Below, one piece after another: positions 39,054 through 45,671 of a stretch of 45,671 nucleotides of DNA (the stretch's first letter is position 1; every line of letters starts with the position of its first letter). Below the pieces are notes generated by a model. The model ran no database searches. It was not told the DNA's origin and worked only from the letters and a program-made list of their open reading frames with translations. Made by a program: the position numbers and the translations under genes. Location of the stretch: the NCBI GenBank assembly GCA_028280885.1, contig JANQKY010000080.1:1-45671 (forward strand), read 5' to 3'. Origin of the DNA: Tepidamorphus sp. (GTDB lineage Bacteria > Pseudomonadota > Alphaproteobacteria > Rhizobiales > Tepidamorphaceae).

Positions 39054-39942
39054 GGCGGGTGGCCGCTTCCAGGCTTGCCCTGCGGAACCGGCCGGGCGTC
39101 ACCCCGACCCTGGCCTTGAAGGCGCGCGTCAGGTGGCTCTGGTCGGCAAAGCCGCATTGCGCCGCGACCGCGCCCGGGCTCTTGCCGGCCATCAATAGCG
39201 GCCGGGCCGCGCGCACCCGGCGATCGGTCAGCCAGGCATGTGGCGTCATGCCGGTTTCCTTGCGAAACGCGCGGATCAGGTGAAACCGGCTCAAGCCCGC
39301 GACGCCGGCGAGCCGCTTAAGGTCGATATCATCGCCATAGTGCCCGTCGATAAAGTCGCGCACGCGGCCGACCGGTCCGCCTTCGCGGCCGACGGGCTTG
39401 GGCGCGCCGAGCCGGGCATGGCGCGACAGCATGACGGCGAGCGCTGCAACGAAGCGCTCGTCGCCGGCCAGCGTGTCGCCGGAGCCGAGCGCGCAATGGG
39501 CCGCGATGAAGCCGCGCGCGGTGCCCGGGTCATGGACGACCTGCGCGGGGAAATGCGGGATCTCGCGGACGCGCCTGTCCGTCAGCTCCGAGGCAACGTC
39601 CTGGATCAGGCCGACGTCGGGATAGGACATGCGGTAGGCGTAGCTGTCGCCATGCGGCTCGCCGTCATGGACGTCGCCTGGATGGACGAAGCAGACGTCG
39701 CCCGGCCGCGCATAGCAGCGCACGCCGTTCAGCATATAGGTTTCACAGCCCGACAGGATCGCACCGACAACGTAGGTATCGTGAGTGTGGGGTGTGTAGC
39801 GATGGTTGGAAAAGCGCGCGGCGAGGCATTCCAGCCCGTCATAGCGCTCGGCCCGCCAGTATTGCGCCTCGTCGGCCAGGCGCGATTCCGTGCCCGGATC
39901 GCCGGACAGCGCAAGCGCCTCGATCTGTTCCATCGCTCTCAT
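39043..39942 (-). CDS. AraC-family regulator, probable controller of azlCD
   Basis: The 299-residue protein has an N-terminal cupin ligand domain (YTPHTHDTYVVGAILSG, CYARPGDVCFVHPGDVHDGE) and two C-terminal helix-turn-helix motifs (LKRLAGVAGLSRFHLIRAF and GAVAAQCGFADQSHLTRAF) ending TPGRFR. Genes of this type often precede azlCD and are presumed to respond to an amino acid. The overlap with azlC means regulator and transporter are made from one message. A second in-frame ATG three codons in is possible. Confidence 0.9.
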   Translation of the reverse strand: MRAMEQIEALALSGDPGTESRLADEAQYWRAERYDGLECLAARFSNHRYTPHTHDTYVVGAILSGCETYMLNGVRCYARPGDVCFVHPGDVHDGEPHGDSYAYRMSYPDVGLIQDVASELTDRRVREIPHFPAQVVHDPGTARGFIAAHCALGSGDTLAGDERFVAALAVMLSRHARLGAPKPVGREGGPVGRVRDFIDGHYGDDIDLKRLAGVAGLSRFHLIRAFRKETGMTPHAWLTDRRVRAARPLLMAGKSPGAVAAQCGFADQSHLTRAFKARVGVTPGRFRRASLEAATRHAA

Positions 39943-40046
39943 GGTGGAGAAGATAGTCGGGCTTGGCGCGAAAATCTTGAACAGAATTGCTGTTGTTTGG
40001 GCCGCGCGACCTGGGAGAAATGGCTATCGTTTGCGTTGCGGTCGGT

Positions 40047-40081
40047 ATCGCTTTGGCCGGCATCGAGCCGGCCAAAGCGAT
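40047..40081. repeat. Perfect 15-bp hairpin
   Basis: ATCGCTTTGGCCGGC (40047-40061) and its exact complement (40067-40081) enclose a 5-nt loop. It lacks a T-run on either strand, so it is not a standard terminator. It may be a processing site, a repeat end, or part of the ligA or araC control region. Confidence 0.8.
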
Positions 40082-40085
40082 TTAC

Positions 40086-40241
40086 CCCTCACCCCGACCC
40101 TCTCCCGCAAGGGGAGAGGGGGCGTTAACGGCATTGTATGCGGTTAAATTGATACGCCTTGCTGTTTGCGAAGCGTTGGAGCCAAACAGCACGGCCGCAG
40201 CACTCCCTCTCCCCTCGCGGGAGAGGGCTGGGGTGAGGGGG
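40086..40241. repeat. Second inverted pair of CCCTCTCCC-type repeats
   Basis: Copy 1 (about 40086-40127) and copy 2 (about 40202-40241) are inverted near-identical versions of one ~40-bp element, related to the pair at 33061-33289. Each has its own inner palindrome CCCTCTCCC / GGGAGAGGG. Confidence 0.75.
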
Positions 40242-40299
40242 CGCCGCCCGAAAGGGCGGCTTCGAGAGCGCCGGAGGCGATCTCGAAATCCAGCACAAC

Positions 40300-44096
<3,797 letters not shown>

Positions 44097-44103
44097 CGCC
44101 CTC

Positions 44104-44985
44104 TCACAACGCGCCGGTGGCCTTGCGGTACATCCGGCTCAGCCAGTTGCCGTCATTGACCTGCGGCTCGTAGCCGCCCTGCGACAAGAGCGCGTAGGAA
44201 TCCTTGTACCATTGGCTGTCGGGATAGTTGTGCCCGAGGATCGCCGCCGAGGTCTGGGCCTCGGACACCAGACCCAGCGAATAATAGGACTCCGTCAGCC
44301 GATGCAGCGCCTCCTCGATATGCCGCGTCGTCTGGTAGTCGCTGACCACCGTCTTGAAGCGGTTGACCGCGGCCAGATACTGGCGCTTGGTCAGATAGTA
44401 GCGGCCGATCTCCATTTCCTTGCCGGCGAGCTGGTCCTCGGCGACCTCGAGTTTGCCGCGCGCGTCGACCGCGTATTCCGATTCTGGATATTTCTCGATC
44501 AGTTCGCGGAAGGCGACGGCCGCCTTTTCGGACCGTTCCTGATCGCGGCCGACATCGGCGATCTGATTGTAGTAGGATTCACCGATCAGGTATTGCGCAT
44601 AGGCCGCATCGTCGGTGCCCGGATAGAGCGTGACGTAGCGCCGCGCCGAGGAGATCGCGTCGGTATAGCGCTGCGATTCGTAGTTCGAATAGGCCGACAT
44701 GATCAGCGACTTGCGGGCCCATTCCGAATAGGGGTGGATGCGCTCCACCTCGTCGAACTTCTCGGCCGCCTTCTTGAAAGAGCCGGAATTCGATAACACC
44801 AGCCCCTCGTTGTAGAGCAGCTCGGCCGGCTCCTCCTCGATGACGGCGAACTCGTCCTCGTCCTTGGAAAACAGCGTATTGCAGGCCGCCAGGCTGAAGC
44901 CGAGCGCGGCAATCGCGATCAACCGGCCCGCCCCGCGCAACCCGGTCGCCGTACCCTTGAAAGTCTCGTCGCTACGCAAACTCAT
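44104..44985 (-). CDS. bamD: Outer-membrane assembly lipoprotein BamD
   Basis: The ~293-residue lipoprotein belongs to the BAM complex that inserts beta-barrel proteins. Start ATG at 44985 gives a short signal with the lipobox S-L-A-A-C35. The rest is TPR helices: PAELLYNEGLVLSNSGSFKK, AAYAQYLIGESYYNQIADV and RELIEKYPESEYAVDARGKL match BamD/ComL. The open frame extends 58 codons upstream, but without similarity or a signal. It is the first gene of the bamD-recN-ligA run. Confidence 0.94.
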   Translation of the reverse strand: MSLRSDETFKGTATGLRGAGRLIAIAALGFSLAACNTLFSKDEDEFAVIEEEPAELLYNEGLVLSNSGSFKKAAEKFDEVERIHPYSEWARKSLIMSAYSNYESQRYTDAISSARRYVTLYPGTDDAAYAQYLIGESYYNQIADVGRDQERSEKAAVAFRELIEKYPESEYAVDARGKLEVAEDQLAGKEMEIGRYYLTKRQYLAAVNRFKTVVSDYQTTRHIEEALHRLTESYYSLGLVSEAQTSAAILGHNYPDSQWYKDSYALLSQGGYEPQVNDGNWLSRMYRKATGAL

Positions 44986-45441
44986 GTCCGCATTCGATCC
45001 ATCTGAACGGTGCCCCATGAACGGTGTCGATACAACCGGCACGGTCAGGCCGGTCGGCGTCACGCGCCACGATACGCAAGCCCCCAAAACAGCGCGCATC
45101 ACCACGCCGGTCCGGGTCGTGCCGGGCGGCGCGGACTTTAGCTCAACTCGGCGCGACAAGCCAGTTCATCGACGTCGCCACCACACGCGTTTCGGCAGCC
45201 TTCTGGCTGCCGGGGGATTACAGCGAATTTGTGGCGATGGCCGGATCGGTCAACCACTCGGACCGTCTCCGATTCGCCACGCGACTCCGAAGCGCATGCG
45301 CACGCGTATCTGGCGGCGACCGCTTGCTAAAAAAGTATGTCATGGAAGCCGGCTGATCCACCGCATCGCAACGAAACCGGACAGCCGTCAGACACGCCGG
45401 GGCCTGACATCAGAATGGGCGGAGGCAGGACACCACCCTCT
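44986..45441. other. Upstream region of bamD without a supported gene
   Basis: About 455 bp precede bamD before the repeat begins. I see no frame with family character on either strand and no clear regulatory motif. The part around 45320-45350 is locally A+T-richer (CTAAAAAAGTA) and could hold promoter elements for bamD on the minus strand, but I cannot define them. Confidence 0.4.
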
Positions 45442-45671
45442 CCTCGTCATCCCGGACGGCCGCCAGGCCGAGCCGGGATCGGGGAGCCCCGGCGCTGCGA
45501 GTGGAGCAAACAGGAAACGCCCGGGTTCTCCGATCCCGGATAGTCGCAAGCGACTTCCGGGATGACGAGGGAGAGGTTCCAGGCTCGCTGCTACCCCTCC
45601 GCGTCATTGCCAGGCTTGTCCCGGCAATCCATGAACACCTCCGCTGGCGATGGTGTTCATGGGTCCCCGGA
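45442..45671. repeat. Composite palindromic intergenic repeat, copy 2 (cut by window end)
   Basis: This is the same two-module structure as 9361-9640. Module A is bounded by a 15-bp inverted repeat (CCTCGTCATCCCGGA, 45442-45456, and its complement at 45556-45570). Module B begins GTCATTGCCAGGCTTGTCCC and has inverted CCATGAACACC / GGTGTTCATGG arms; its right end is beyond the window. The loop of module A differs from copy 1 while the arms are conserved, which suggests selection or mechanism acting on the palindrome. Confidence 0.85.

Larger units (their letters stand above)
39943..40299. other. Intergenic region araC / ligA with hairpins and repeats
   Basis: This 357-bp gap holds a perfect 15-bp hairpin (40047-40081), an inverted pair of CCCTCTCCC-type repeats (about 40086-40241) and a short GCCGCCC-GAAA-GGGCGGC hairpin (40243-40260). 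I see no supported gene; long frames across it come from the repeats. Confidence 0.6.

Noticed and set aside
40243..40260. GCCGCCC-GAAA-GGGCGGC hairpin as a terminator of ligA
   Set aside because: There is no T-run on either side; it is more likely part of the intergenic repeat region.

Overview
The window is high-GC alphaproteobacterial chromosome, most likely Hyphomicrobiales (Rhizobiales) or a close relative. The basis is gene content and arrangement: CckA next to a flgBC-fliE-fliQR-flhB cluster, TTAA-N7-TTAA CtrA boxes, a GTTC-N7-GTTC SOS box upstream of recA, AzlC/AzlD, a DUF1127 protein, and the recN-ligA and bamD neighbourhood. Genus assignment is not possible from sequence reading alone. 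I saw no rRNA, tRNA or CRISPR array.

Layout. Positions 1-1290 are gene-poor and look foreign: a candidate 39-residue protein with its own intrinsic terminator, and a decayed IS1595-type transposase fragment. Then come a Tat-exported PhoX phosphatase (minus) with a candidate Pho box, and a UvrD/PcrA helicase (plus). Positions 6008-7190 are visibly A+T-richer and carry a lone T4-type (GH24) lysozyme; they end at an ArsR regulator gene that keeps only its first ~21 recognisable codons. An AHSA1/SRPBCC gene, a VOC (glyoxalase-fold) gene and a short-chain-dehydrogenase-fold gene follow. The last has the sequence hallmarks of a halohydrin dehalogenase, not an oxidoreductase, and is the most notable enzyme here. 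After a composite palindromic repeat come a metallophosphoesterase and a small hypothetical gene.

Positions 11120-20286 are a motility/cell-cycle block. fliP and a greatly enlarged fliO-like gene point left; flgB-flgC-fliE-fliQ-fliR-flhB point right; three CtrA-type sites lie between them. The cluster runs into cckA, whose product heads the phosphorelay that activates CtrA, so the window holds both the top kinase and likely targets of the same circuit.

Positions 20416-35646 hold housekeeping genes: an orphan amino-acid-binding protein, recA, alaS, a Kef-type antiporter, icd, trmJ, a class III nucleotide cyclase, murI, rpsD, an aminopeptidase P and a DUF1127 gene, several with clear terminators. 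Positions 35764-45671 carry prmA, a PqiA-family membrane protein, a lower-GC P-loop kinase-like gene, an araC-azlC-azlD operon, ligA, recN and bamD. The window ends inside a second copy of the palindromic repeat found at 9361-9640. A different inverted-pair repeat (CCCTCTCCC type) occupies the rpsD/pepP and araC/ligA intergenic regions.
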